DNA of 26,061 nt from JBNJEM01 sp051745935 (GCA_051745935.1 JBNJEM010000030.1:1-26061), one strand, 5' to 3'; positions 15,751 through 23,571 are shown, counted from the first letter of the stretch. Numbers and translations are program-made. Notes: generated by a model not told the origin, from the letters alone.

Positions 15751-15782
15751 AATGGCACGATGACTGTGGGAATGGCACGATG
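15751..15782 (+). repeat. 12-base direct repeat at the fusA start
   Basis: AATGGCACGATG occurs at 15751-15762 and 15771-15782, 20 bases apart. The second copy ends in the fusA start codon. It probably reflects a local duplication, and leaves several ATGs near the start. Confidence 0.8.
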
Positions 15783-17867
15783 GTACGCAAGATCGAAAAT
15801 ATCCGAAATATCGGTATTGTCGCTCATATTGACGCGGGGAAAACCACGGTCACCGAGCACATGCTGTATCTCAGTGGGGCCAAGCATCGCGTCGGGCGCG
15901 TCGATCAAGGCACGGCCGAGACGGACTGTGATCAGGAAGAGCAGGACCGGGGAATTACCATTTACTCGGCGTGCGTGACATTCCAGTGGGGCAAGCGCCA
16001 CATCAACCTGCTTGATACGCCGGGACACGTGGATTTCACGGCCGAGGTGGAACGGTGTTTGCGAGTGCTTGACGGCGCCGTGGTCGTGTTCAGTGCTCGC
16101 GAAGGCGTCGAGGCCCAGAGCGAAACGGTTTGGCGTCAGGCGGATCACTATCACGTGCCTCGAATTGCGTTCGTTAACAAAATGGATCGCGAAGGCGCTG
16201 ATTTCGAGGCGACCGTTCGGGAACTGGAATCGCGGCTCGGGGCGCAGCCGCTGGTGATCGCGCTGCCGGTCGGCCAGGGGCCGGCCCATGTGAGCGACCC
16301 ATTTCGCGGCACGATCGATCTCATTGAGATGCGGTTGCTGGAGTTCAATGCGGGGGAGGAGGGGGAGCGGGTGATTGCTCGGGATATTCCCGAGCCGCTG
16401 ATGGCGGATGCCCTGGCTTGGCGCGAGGAGATGCTCGAGAAGCTGTATTCGTACAGCAACGAGATGATCGAACTGGCCATGGCCGAGCAGCCGATTCCGG
16501 CCGAACTCATCCGCAAGGTCATTCGGGACGCGACGCTCCACGGCGAGGTGCAGCCGGTGCTCTGTGGCTCGGCCCTGCGTGGCGTGGGGGTTCAGCCGGT
16601 GCTGGACGCCGTCGGCTACTATCTGCCGTGTCCGCTGGATTGCCCCCCCGTGGAAGGCTTTAATCCCAAGGAGCCGGAGCGGATTGAGCGTCGCCGGCCG
16701 GCCAGTGACGAGCCGTTTTGCGGCTTGGTGTTCAAAATCCTGCCGGCGAAGACGGCCGATCTGTATTGGGTTCGCGTCTATTCTGGAAAGCTCAAAGCCA
16801 ACTCGCGAGTTTGGAACCCGCAACGCGAAAAGAAGGAAAACGTCGCGCAGCTGTGGCAGATTCACGCCACCAAGAAAGAGCGGGACGGCCAGGTCCCGCA
16901 AATCGAGCCGGGCGATATCGCTGGGGTGATCGGGCCGCGGCATTCCATTACCGGGGACACCTGGTGTGATCCCCGTCACCCGATACAGCTTCCTTCGATC
17001 CAGTTCGCTGAAACCGTATTATCGATGGCCATTGAGCCAGAGAGTGCGGCGGAGCGGAAAAAGCTTTCAGACACGCTGGAGATGCTCAAGCGACAGGATC
17101 CGACGTTCGATGCGGTGGAGCATGAAGATACCGGCCAGACCTTGATCAGCGGCATGGGTGAATTGCACTTGGAGGTGATCAAGCACCGGTTGTTGCGAGA
17201 ATTCAATCTCGACGTAAAAGTGCATGCGCCGCGTGTGAGTTACCGGGAGACGGTGGAGCATGAAGCTCGGGTCACCGGGCAGTGCAATCGTCAGGTGGGG
17301 GGAAAGCAGCTCTTTGCCCGTTTGTCGCTCGAGGTCGGGCCGGCCCCGGAGGGCAAGCAGGCCCAGGTGCTCAGTCGCTGCTCGCCGGATGAGGTGGCGC
17401 CGGAGTTCGCCGCGGCCGCGCTGGAGGAGCTGGCAATGTGCGCTCGCGGGGGCGGGCCGATTGGCAGCTTTCCCTTGACGGGGCTCAAGGTTACCCTCAT
17501 CGGGGGAGAGCAGCACCTGGAGACTTCGGACGAGACCGCGTTTCGGATTGCGGCCGTGGACGCGTTCGAGAAGGGGCTTCAGGCCAGTGGTCCGGTCTTG
17601 TTGGAGCCGGTGATGCGGCTCGATATTACCGCTCCGGAAGAGTATCTGGGGGATATCGTGGGCGATCTGCAGCAGCGGCGAGCGTTGATTCGCTCCACGC
17701 ACAATCGAGGGTCCGACGTGGTGATTGAAGCGCACGCGCCGTTGCGCGAGCTGTTTGGCTATGCGAATGCCATCCGCAGTCTCAGTCAAGGCCGCGCGAA
17801 TTGTTCCATGGAGCCCTTTGAGTACGGAGTGGCGCCTCCCGAGGTGGCCCAGGAGTATGGGGTGTAG
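15780..17867 (+). CDS. fusA: Elongation factor G, divergent (spd-like) subfamily
   Basis: EF-G catalyses GTP-driven translocation, and some paralogues mainly recycle ribosomes. The product is 695 residues. G1 AHIDAGKTT is at 15-23, the G2 region EEQDRGITI at 53-61, DTPGH at 79-83 and NKMD at 133-136, followed by domains II-V including ISGMGELHLEVIKHRLLREFNL. The block VTFQWGKRHINLLDTPGHVDFTAEVERC resembles the spd (spirochaete, planctomycete, delta-proteobacterial) and mitochondrial EF-G forms rather than the common EF-G I. Which spd type (translocase or recycling) cannot be decided here. ATG 15780 starts the family MVRKIENIRNIGIVAHID. Only this copy is visible. Confidence 0.95.
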   Translation: MVRKIENIRNIGIVAHIDAGKTTVTEHMLYLSGAKHRVGRVDQGTAETDCDQEEQDRGITIYSACVTFQWGKRHINLLDTPGHVDFTAEVERCLRVLDGAVVVFSAREGVEAQSETVWRQADHYHVPRIAFVNKMDREGADFEATVRELESRLGAQPLVIALPVGQGPAHVSDPFRGTIDLIEMRLLEFNAGEEGERVIARDIPEPLMADALAWREEMLEKLYSYSNEMIELAMAEQPIPAELIRKVIRDATLHGEVQPVLCGSALRGVGVQPVLDAVGYYLPCPLDCPPVEGFNPKEPERIERRRPASDEPFCGLVFKILPAKTADLYWVRVYSGKLKANSRVWNPQREKKENVAQLWQIHATKKERDGQVPQIEPGDIAGVIGPRHSITGDTWCDPRHPIQLPSIQFAETVLSMAIEPESAAERKKLSDTLEMLKRQDPTFDAVEHEDTGQTLISGMGELHLEVIKHRLLREFNLDVKVHAPRVSYRETVEHEARVTGQCNRQVGGKQLFARLSLEVGPAPEGKQAQVLSRCSPDEVAPEFAAAALEELAMCARGGGPIGSFPLTGLKVTLIGGEQHLETSDETAFRIAAVDAFEKGLQASGPVLLEPVMRLDITAPEEYLGDIVGDLQQRRALIRSTHNRGSDVVIEAHAPLRELFGYANAIRSLSQGRANCSMEPFEYGVAPPEVAQEYGV

Positions 17868-17960
17868 CCGATGGCTGGGTTAACCGGGGGGGCTGGGAAT
17901 CGAATGCGGGCGTGGGCTTCATCCTCGCAAAAAAACCCCATGAGACGAGGCCAGTGGGTG

Positions 17961-17989
17961 TTGACGCCCCGCGTCCCGGTCTCTAAACT
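17961..17989 (+). promoter_or_regulatory. Promoter of the S10/spc cluster
   Basis: TTGACG (17961-17966), five of six matches to the -35 consensus, is followed by a 17-base spacer and TAAACT (17984-17989), four of six matches to the -10. It faces rpsJ. This is the second strongest promoter-like match in the window. Placement is by eye. Confidence 0.6.
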
Positions 17990-18110
17990 CAGTGGTTTCC
18001 CTGTCACGCAGCGGTGGCGGGAAGGTGTTTGGCAAGAGAATGTTTGGCCGATGGAACGCGACACCGCGCGGCTGGTCGCGGCGGAGTTCGGACTCATGCC
18101 GATCGCTAAA

Positions 18111-18178
18111 GGAATTCTTCGCCGTGAGTCCGGCTGACGGAAGCCGGGTTATGCGGGGTGCCTTTCCAAGCGGGAGAT
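18111..18178 (+). repeat. Diverged third copy of the dispersed repeat (rpsJ leader)
   Basis: Aligned without gaps from 18115 to copy A from 2254, about 26 of the first 36 bases match, including CGCCG-GAGTCCG and CGG-AG, and a later CTTTCCA-type motif is also shared. Same orientation as copies A and B, and again just before a translation gene. It lacks the bounded 27-codon frame, so it may be a decayed copy or only a distant relative. Confidence 0.45.
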
Positions 18179-18221
18179 TCCTGGCGACGGCGGTGCAAAG
18201 GCCCTTTGGGGGGGATACGGC

Positions 18222-18545
18222 GTGGTAGCACAGCACGAAGTCATTCGAATCCGGATGGAAGCGTATGATCACGGTATTTTGGACCAAAGTGCCCAAAATA
18301 TTGTCGACACGGCCAAGCGGACTCACTCCGAGGTGCACGGTCCAATTCCCCTGCCGACGCGCGTGGAGCGGTACACGGTGCTATCCGGCCCGCACGTGGA
18401 CAAAAAGGCGCGGCAGCAGTTCGAGATTCGAACGCATAAGCGTCTGATTGATATCAGGCAGGCGACGGCTAAAACGATTGAGTCGCTCAATAAACTCAGT
18501 TTGCCGGCGGGGGTGGACATCAAAATCAAGGCATCCTCGCGATAA
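18222..18545 (+). CDS. rpsJ: 30S ribosomal protein S10
   Basis: S10 is part of the 30S head and, with NusB, of antitermination complexes. The product is 107 residues, slightly longer than E. coli (103). Conserved blocks are IRIRMEAYDHGILDQSAQNIV, GPIPLPTRVERYTVLSGPHVDKKARQQFEIRTHKRLIDI and the C-terminal LPAGVDIKIK. The GTG start at 18222 is preferred because a G-rich GGGGGGGA lies about seven bases upstream and no ATG fits. It heads the S10 cluster. Confidence 0.96.
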   Translation: MVAQHEVIRIRMEAYDHGILDQSAQNIVDTAKRTHSEVHGPIPLPTRVERYTVLSGPHVDKKARQQFEIRTHKRLIDIRQATAKTIESLNKLSLPAGVDIKIKASSR

Positions 18546-18745
18546 ACTTGTTTTTCAACACGGTCGGGCAGGGTTCTTTAATGTCGGCGTCGATCGTCCG
18601 GCGGGCTCTCGGTGACTCTGATTGGTAGACGGTTCTATGGGATGGAAACCTTGCGGGTAAAGCGGGACGAGGGCGTGCGAGGTGGCTCGCGGCGCGGTTC
18701 CCGGCTTCCCGCGGGTGGAGTATAGATCACAGAAGGTGCGGACCC

Positions 18746-19468
18746 ATGGTGAAGGGACTGCTCGGCCGAAAGGTCGGCATGACACAGGTATATAACGAGT
18801 CGGGGGAAGCGGTTCCCGTGACGGTGATCGAGGCGGGTCCTTGCCATGTGCTTCAGTTGCGCACGCGGCAGCGCGACGGCTACGAGGCGGTACAATTGGG
18901 CTACCAGGATAAGAAGCGGCCCCAGGGGAATCGGCCTCGATCTCGGCAAAGTCAGTCTCGCCGCAGCGAGCGTGGTCACGTGACTTCCAAGCTCAATAGC
19001 AAGCGAGCCAGGCGGCGGGCCGCCGCGGGGGCGGAGGTTCCGGCGAAGCCGGAGTGTGAGCCGAAGCAGCTGGTTCGGGAGCTCCGGGGTGGTACCGACG
19101 GGCATGAGGTTGGGCAGCAGCTGACCGTGGGGGTTCTCTCCGATGTCCCGGCGGTCGACATCACGGGCATCAGCAAAGGGCGGGGTTATGCGGGGGTGAT
19201 GAAGCGGCATAACTTCTCCGGTCAACGGGCGTCCCACGGGGTCAAGAAGGTGCATCGCCATCCGGGCGGCACGGGCATGAGTGCCACGCCGAGCCGGCTC
19301 TTCAAGGGGCGGCGGATGGCGGGACGCTACGGCGGCGACCGGGTGACGACCCGCAACCTGAAAGTGTATCGCGTGGACGAGGCGAGTAATCTGCTGCTGG
19401 TCAAGGGCGCGGTTCCTGGCGCGAACGGTGGCTGGGTGATTATTCGGGAAACGAACAAGGTAGGGTAG
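18746..19468 (+). CDS. rplC: 50S ribosomal protein L3
   Basis: L3 is an early assembly protein reaching toward the peptidyl-transferase centre. The product is 240 residues against 209 in E. coli. The extra length is mostly a basic insert at about residues 50-95, rich in Arg, Lys, Ser and Gln. The core signature is VDITGISKGRGYAGVMKRHNFSGQRASHG, followed by HPGGTGMSATPSRLFKGRRMAGRYG. AGAAGGTG (18731-18738), seven bases before ATG 18746, sets the start. The 200-base gap from rpsJ shows no gene. An intrinsic terminator follows the stop codon. Confidence 0.97.
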   Translation: MVKGLLGRKVGMTQVYNESGEAVPVTVIEAGPCHVLQLRTRQRDGYEAVQLGYQDKKRPQGNRPRSRQSQSRRSERGHVTSKLNSKRARRRAAAGAEVPAKPECEPKQLVRELRGGTDGHEVGQQLTVGVLSDVPAVDITGISKGRGYAGVMKRHNFSGQRASHGVKKVHRHPGGTGMSATPSRLFKGRRMAGRYGGDRVTTRNLKVYRVDEASNLLLVKGAVPGANGGWVIIRETNKVG

Positions 19469-19473
19469 GGCCA

Positions 19474-19511
19474 AGCTCGGTCGCGAAATCGCGGTGCGAG
19501 CTGTTTTTTTT
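19474..19511 (+). terminator. Intrinsic terminator/attenuator immediately before rplD
   Basis: AGCTCG (19474-19479) pairs with CGAGCT (19497-19502). Inside, CGCG (19482-19485) pairs with CGCG (19490-19493) around loop AAAT, with a small GT/GTG internal loop between. One G is followed by eight T (19504-19511). This is the classic stem plus U-tract. It starts five bases after the rplC stop and ends eight bases before the rplD ATG. Confidence 0.8.
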
Positions 19512-19519
19512 GGTGGGAC

Positions 19520-20149
19520 ATGACAACGTTACCGGTTTACGATCGCACTGGCGCGGAAGTTGGGTCTTATGAGATCGACCCGGCCACGCTGGCTCCTCGC
19601 ATTAATAAGCAGTTGCTCCATGACGTGGTGGTGATGCATCAGGCGAACCAGCGTCAGGGCTCGGCTCACACGAAGTCGCGCAGCGAGGTGGCTGGCGCGA
19701 AGGGAAAGATGTATCGCCAAAAGGGGACCGGGCGTTCTCGAGCGGGCTCGCGACGCTCCAATATTCGCCGGGGCGGGGGGCACGCGTTCGCCAAGCGGCC
19801 TCGCGACTACGGGTACCGGTTGCCGCGGAAGGCCGTGCGGGCGGCGACTCGCATGGCCATCGCCTCGAAGATCGCTGACCAACGGGTGGTGGTGATCGAC
19901 GAGCTGTCGTTCGAGTCGCCGGCGACGCGAGAAATGGATGCGATCCTCAAGTCGCTTGGCCTGGGCGGTCACAGCACGTTGGTGACCACCGCCGGGGTGG
20001 ACCGGAACGTGTACAAGAGTGCTCGCAATATTCCGCGGGTGTCCGTGCTGCCCGTCTCCGATTTGAATGCGTTCAGTGTGTTGAGCCCTCGTCATGTTTT
20101 GGTGACGAAGGACGCGTTGGACGTGATCAAGGAGCGGGCGGTCGCGTAG
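19520..20149 (+). CDS. rplD: 50S ribosomal protein L4
   Basis: L4 lines the polypeptide exit tunnel and, in gamma-proteobacteria, represses the S10 operon by attenuation. The product is 209 residues, the normal length. The conserved extended loop includes GKMYRQKGTGRSRAGSRRSN and RRGGGHAFAKRPRDYGYRLPRK. The C-terminal part has SARNIPRVSVLPVSDLNAF and VLVTKDAL. ATG 19520 follows GGTGGGA, which directly abuts the T-run of the terminator. rplW follows. Confidence 0.97.
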   Translation: MTTLPVYDRTGAEVGSYEIDPATLAPRINKQLLHDVVVMHQANQRQGSAHTKSRSEVAGAKGKMYRQKGTGRSRAGSRRSNIRRGGGHAFAKRPRDYGYRLPRKAVRAATRMAIASKIADQRVVVIDELSFESPATREMDAILKSLGLGGHSTLVTTAGVDRNVYKSARNIPRVSVLPVSDLNAFSVLSPRHVLVTKDALDVIKERAVA

Positions 20150-20212
20150 TGGGTGAGGGGGGATTGAGTGGTTTGGGGATGCGTGTTTGGAGTTTGAAGA
20201 GGGACTGACGAG

Positions 20213-20539
20213 ATGGACCAGGCAGCAACCGCCCGGGAGACCGGGAAAGTGAAGAAACCGCTGGCGCCCCATCAGGTACTGCTGCGCCCCCTGGTTACGG
20301 AGAAGGGGATGCATCGGGCCACGCGGAATAACCAGTACGCGTTTGAAGTGAATTCGCTGGCCGAGAAAGCGGATGTGCGGCAGGCGGTGGAAACGTTGTT
20401 CGGCGTGCGGGTGGTGAAGGTACGGACGCAAAATCGAAAGGGGAAGCCGCGGCGGTATCGGTTTACGTATGGCCGCACGAAGAATTGGAAGAAAGCGATC
20501 ATTACGCTCGATAGCGAGGATCGGATTGATTTCTTTTAA
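20213..20539 (+). CDS. rplW: 50S ribosomal protein L23
   Basis: L23 is at the tunnel exit and docks trigger factor and the signal recognition particle. The product is 108 residues, slightly longer than the usual ~95-100, with a short extension before LAPHQVLLRPLVTEKGMHRA. Conserved features are NQYAFEVNSLAEKADVRQAVETLFGVRVVKVRT and KKAIITL near the end. GAGGGA just upstream of ATG 20213 is a likely ribosome-binding site. Confidence 0.96.
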   Translation: MDQAATARETGKVKKPLAPHQVLLRPLVTEKGMHRATRNNQYAFEVNSLAEKADVRQAVETLFGVRVVKVRTQNRKGKPRRYRFTYGRTKNWKKAIITLDSEDRIDFF

Positions 20540-20652
20540 TCGGCGCGCGGTTGGGGGAACGTCCGGTCGGCGGCAAAGTGGATGTCGCGTGAGCCGGCGG
20601 GGCCGGCGGCCAAGGAACGGCTCAGGAATAACTTCGGCATTTTTCGGAGGGT

Positions 20653-20702
20653 GGCGTTTTCCTGAGCGAGCGGCCAGACGCGTTCTTTCTCCAGAAAACG
20701 CC
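20653..20702 (+). promoter_or_regulatory. Long hairpin in the rplW-rplB gap
   Basis: GGCGTTTT (20653-20660) pairs with AAAACGCC (20695-20702). The stem continues inward as CTGAG (20662-20666) with CTCCAG (20689-20694), allowing bulges. The gap is 294 bases, unusually wide for this normally tight gene pair, and no gene is visible in it. No T-run follows the hairpin. It could be a leader structure for rplB. Confidence 0.5.
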
Positions 20703-20833
20703 GATCGCGAGCGGAGCCAGTGTTTTGGGGCGATTCGGCTGGTACGGGGCATGGCGCACGTTATTCTTGAGTGACCCCGAAGTGGTTTGTTGAGGGCATG
20801 TTTTGAAATCGCGGAGTTTGGGACTGAGTTGTC

Positions 20834-21691
20834 ATGGGCATTCGACAATACAAACCGACATCACCGGGCCGGCGTGGGGCGACGGTCAGCGACTTCGCGG
20901 AGCTGACCGAAGGGGCCAAGCCTGAAAAGTCGTTGCTGCGGCCCAATCGCAAAACTGGCGGGCGAAACGGGCAGGGTCGAATTACGGCCCGCCATCGGGG
21001 CGGTGGCCATAAACGCCGCTTTCGAGTGATTGATTTTCGCCGTGACAAGGATCACGTGCCGGCCCGGGTGGCGTCGGTGCAATACGATCCGAATCGAAGC
21101 GCGCGGATCGCGCTGCTGAACTACGTCGACGGCGAGAAGCGGTACATCTTGGCTCCCGAGGGCCTGGAGGTGGGGGCGATGCTCGAGAGCGGGGCGGAGG
21201 CGCCACCGACCGTTGGCAACTGCCTGCCGCTGAGCCGGATTCCGCTGGGCACGAACATCCACAACGTGGAGTTGCTGCCCGGGCAGGGCGGGTGTCTTTG
21301 TCGCAGCGCGGGAAGCCGCGGGACCCTGGTTGCTCGGGAGGCGGATTGGGCTCAGATCACGCTGCCCAGCGGCGAGATTCGGCGAATTCCGTCTCGGTGC
21401 CGGGCCACGGTGGGGAAAGTGGGGAACTCGGACCACATGGCGATTCGGCTGGGCAAGGCGGGGCGGAAGCGATGGTTGGGACGCCGTCCGCACGTGCGGG
21501 GCTCGGTGATGAATCCGATTGACCATCCGCACGGTGGCGGTGAAGGGCGGAGCAAGGGCGGGCGGCACCCGGTCAGTCCGACGGGACGGCCGGCCAAGGG
21601 CGTCTCGACGCGGCAGCGTCGCAAGCCTTCGAACGCGTCGATCGTGCGTCGGCGCCGGTCGAAGCGGTATGGCCAATTGCGGCTAAAGTAG
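20834..21691 (+). CDS. rplB: 50S ribosomal protein L2
   Basis: L2 is a core assembly protein close to the peptidyl-transferase centre. The product is 285 residues, near the usual 275. It starts MGIRQYKPTSPGRRG. The conserved HPHGGGEG is at 231-238, including the His important for peptidyl-transferase assembly, followed by GRSKGGRHPVSPTG. The RNA-binding domain includes GRNGQGRITARHRGGGHKRRFR (43-64). ATG 20834 has no strong Shine-Dalgarno. rpsS follows after 100 bases. Confidence 0.97.
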   Translation: MGIRQYKPTSPGRRGATVSDFAELTEGAKPEKSLLRPNRKTGGRNGQGRITARHRGGGHKRRFRVIDFRRDKDHVPARVASVQYDPNRSARIALLNYVDGEKRYILAPEGLEVGAMLESGAEAPPTVGNCLPLSRIPLGTNIHNVELLPGQGGCLCRSAGSRGTLVAREADWAQITLPSGEIRRIPSRCRATVGKVGNSDHMAIRLGKAGRKRWLGRRPHVRGSVMNPIDHPHGGGEGRSKGGRHPVSPTGRPAKGVSTRQRRKPSNASIVRRRRSKRYGQLRLK

Positions 21692-21791
21692 CGGTGGCCG
21701 CCGGGACCGGCGGGGCGTGTTGGTGACTGGAGTGAACGGGGGAACGACCTGGAGCGCCGAGCTCGGGGATATTGAGAAGCAAGGATCCGAT

Positions 21792-22055
21792 ATGAGCAGG
21801 TCGCTGAAAAAGGGGCCATACGTCGACTTCAAGCTGTACCAGAAGGTTCAGCAGCAGGTGGAGTCGGGCAGCAAGGAACCGATCAAGACGTGGGCGCGTC
21901 CGTGTACCGTGGTACCGGAGTTCGTGGGGGTGACCTTTTTGGTCCACAACGGCAAGAACCACGTGAAAGTGTTTGTCACGGAAGACATGGTAGGGCACAA
22001 GTTGGGTGAGTTTGCACCGACGCGCGTGTTCCGCGGCCACGGGAGCCGGGGATAG
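21792..22055 (+). CDS. rpsS: 30S ribosomal protein S19
   Basis: S19 binds 16S rRNA in the 30S head with S13. The product is 87 residues, the usual size. It opens MSRSLKKGPYVDFKL and has KTWARPCTVVPEFVGVTFLVHNGKNHVKVFVTEDMVGHKLGEFAPTRVFRGHG. ATG 21792 is preceded by AAGGAT six bases away; an in-frame extension to 21717 lacks family similarity. A tandem repeat lies between it and rplV. Confidence 0.97.
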   Translation: MSRSLKKGPYVDFKLYQKVQQQVESGSKEPIKTWARPCTVVPEFVGVTFLVHNGKNHVKVFVTEDMVGHKLGEFAPTRVFRGHGSRG

Positions 22056-22083
22056 GACACATCGCGTGGCGAGAGGATTCAGC

Positions 22084-22139
22084 GAGGATAGAAGCGAACG
22101 AGGATAGAAGCGAACGAGGATAGAAGCGAACGAGGATAG
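22084..22139 (+). repeat. 16-base tandem repeat carrying a Shine-Dalgarno-like motif
   Basis: The unit GAGGATAGAAGCGAAC is perfectly repeated three times (22084-22099, 22100-22115, 22116-22131) and a fourth partial copy, GAGGATAG, follows (22132-22139). The last GAGG is eight bases before the rplV ATG and is its probable ribosome-binding site. Four copies of the same motif are therefore stacked upstream. Confidence 0.95.
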
Positions 22140-22143
22140 TGCC

Positions 22144-22500
22144 ATGGCTTTTCGGGCTTCCCATCGATATGCCCGCGTGAGCGCTCGCAAAGTGAGGCCC
22201 CTGGCTGACATGGTCCGGGGCAAGTTTGCGGACGAAGCGCTGGATGTTTTGCGATACCAGCCACAGCGCGGCGCGCGGATGCTGGAGAAAGTGATCAGGA
22301 GCGCGTTGGGCAATGTTCAGGACCCGAATCAGAATGAAGGACGCGCGGCGAGGCCGGAGCACTTGGTGCTCATTGAGGCTCGGGTTGATAACGGGCCGAT
22401 GTTTAAGCGGATCCGGCCGCGGGCGCGGGGCATGGCGTTCATGATCCGCAAGCGGTTTTCACACATTCACGTCGCCCTCGAGGACGTTAGCGAGTTGTAG
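22144..22500 (+). CDS. rplV: 50S ribosomal protein L22
   Basis: L22 lines the exit tunnel with L4. The product is 118 residues, typical of the family. It has ASHRYARVSARKVRPLADMVRG at the start and the tunnel loop PRARGMAFMIRKRFSHIHV near the end. ATG 22144 follows the GAGGATAG of the tandem array. rpsC starts two bases after the stop, so the two are tightly coupled. Confidence 0.96.
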   Translation: MAFRASHRYARVSARKVRPLADMVRGKFADEALDVLRYQPQRGARMLEKVIRSALGNVQDPNQNEGRAARPEHLVLIEARVDNGPMFKRIRPRARGMAFMIRKRFSHIHVALEDVSEL

Positions 22501-22502
22501 GC

Positions 22503-23216
22503 ATGGGTCAGAAAGTTAATCCGATCGGGTTTCGTACGGGCGTGGTCTTGGGCTGGAAAAGTCGCTGGTACGCCTCCAAGCAGGAGTTCGCGGAACTGTT
22601 GCTGGAAGACCAGAAAATTCGGGATTTCATCAAGAACCATCCGCAGCGCACCCACTATCGCAATGCCGGGATTGATCGCATTGAGGTGGAACGGACGCGG
22701 GATGAGGTCCGGGTGATCTTGCACGTGGCTCGCCCCGGACTGATTATTGGCAAGAAGGGGCAGGAGGTCGAGTTGCTCCAGGAGGAGCTGCAGAACTTGA
22801 TTGGCCGGCGAGTGAACTTGAAGGTGGACGAGATCGGCCGGCCGGAACTGCACGGGCAGTTGGTGGCGGAAGACATTGCCCAGCAGCTGTCCAAGCGAGC
22901 GAGTTTTCGCCGAACCATGAAACGCGCCATGGAGCAAACCATGGACGCGGGGGCCAGGGGAATCAAGATCGAATTGGCCGGGCGCCTCGGGGGGGCCGAG
23001 ATGGCCCGCCGCGAGAAACAACTGCTGGGATCGATCCCCTTGGGCACGTTGCGAGCGGACATTGACTACGGGTTCACCGAGGCGATGACGGCGCAAGGAC
23101 ACATAGGGGTACAGGTTTGGATCAATCGAGGCATGCACGAGGGAGATACATCCGATGGCGCTGATGCCGAAGCGGGTCAAACATCGAAAAAGCCAAAGAG
23201 GGCGTATAAAAGGTAA
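22503..23216 (+). CDS. rpsC: 30S ribosomal protein S3
   Basis: S3 forms the mRNA entry site of the 30S subunit. The product is 237 residues. It opens MGQKVNPIGFRTGV. The KH domain is marked by GLIIGKKG, and the C-terminal domain by GRLGGAEMARREKQLLGSIPLGTLRADIDYGF. The last ~20 residues are a variable, lysine-rich tail encoded in the 62 bases that overlap rplP in another frame. The start is two bases after rplV. Confidence 0.97.
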   Translation: MGQKVNPIGFRTGVVLGWKSRWYASKQEFAELLLEDQKIRDFIKNHPQRTHYRNAGIDRIEVERTRDEVRVILHVARPGLIIGKKGQEVELLQEELQNLIGRRVNLKVDEIGRPELHGQLVAEDIAQQLSKRASFRRTMKRAMEQTMDAGARGIKIELAGRLGGAEMARREKQLLGSIPLGTLRADIDYGFTEAMTAQGHIGVQVWINRGMHEGDTSDGADAEAGQTSKKPKRAYKR

Positions 23217-23571
23217 CGCCACGCGGGGCAATCGGGTGGTCTTCGGCGAGTATGGACTCCAGGCGACCCAAGGGGGGTGGATCAAGGCGCGTACGATCGA
23301 GGCCGGTCGGATCGCCGGACAGCAGTACGTGCGAGGTGAAGGGCGGCTGTACGTGCGGTTGTTTCCCCACCGCTCCATTACCTCGACGCCCCTGGAAACC
23401 CGAATGGGAAAGGGGAAGGGGGAGCCGGAGCACTGGGTGGCCACGGTCAAGCCCGGGACGATTCTCTATGAGTTGGGGGGCGTGACGGAGGAGCAGGCCC
23501 GCGTTTGTCTGGCCCGTCTCGCTCACAAAATGCCGCTGCGGGTGCGATTCGTGCGGCGGCTGCCCACGTAA
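23155..23571 (+). CDS. rplP: 50S ribosomal protein L16
   Basis: L16 helps place the A-site tRNA and finishes 50S assembly. The product is 138 residues, normal length. It opens MALMPKRVKHRKSQRG, like other L16 starts, with FGEYGLQA and GRLYVRLFPHRSITSTPLETRMGKGKG further on. ATG 23155 is chosen because GGGAG (23141-23145) lies nine bases upstream; ATG 23164 would cut the first three residues. The start lies inside rpsC, overlapping it by 62 bases. Confidence 0.96.
   Translation: MALMPKRVKHRKSQRGRIKGNATRGNRVVFGEYGLQATQGGWIKARTIEAGRIAGQQYVRGEGRLYVRLFPHRSITSTPLETRMGKGKGEPEHWVATVKPGTILYELGGVTEEQARVCLARLAHKMPLRVRFVRRLPT

Larger units (their letters stand above)
17868..18221 (+). other. 354-base fusA-rpsJ gap, the S10 leader region
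   Basis: No convincing gene is present. It holds the promoter at 17961-17989 and a diverged copy of the dispersed repeat at about 18111-18178. A small inverted repeat CCTCG/CGAGG flanks an A-run near 17926-17950. Open frames exist on both strands, for example an 88-codon plus-strand frame from 17871, but none resembles a known protein. The predicted leader from the promoter to rpsJ is about 225 bases, comparable to regulated S10 leaders in other bacteria. Confidence 0.6.

Noticed and set aside
17871..18137. 88-codon frame just after fusA
   Set aside because: It starts three bases after fusA but has no recognisable motif, crosses the promoter and the repeat relative, and is better explained as leader sequence.
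22079..22264. Minus-strand frame with repeated residues opposite rplV
   Set aside because: Its repeated peptide is simply the reverse reading of the 16-base tandem array and the rplV codons.
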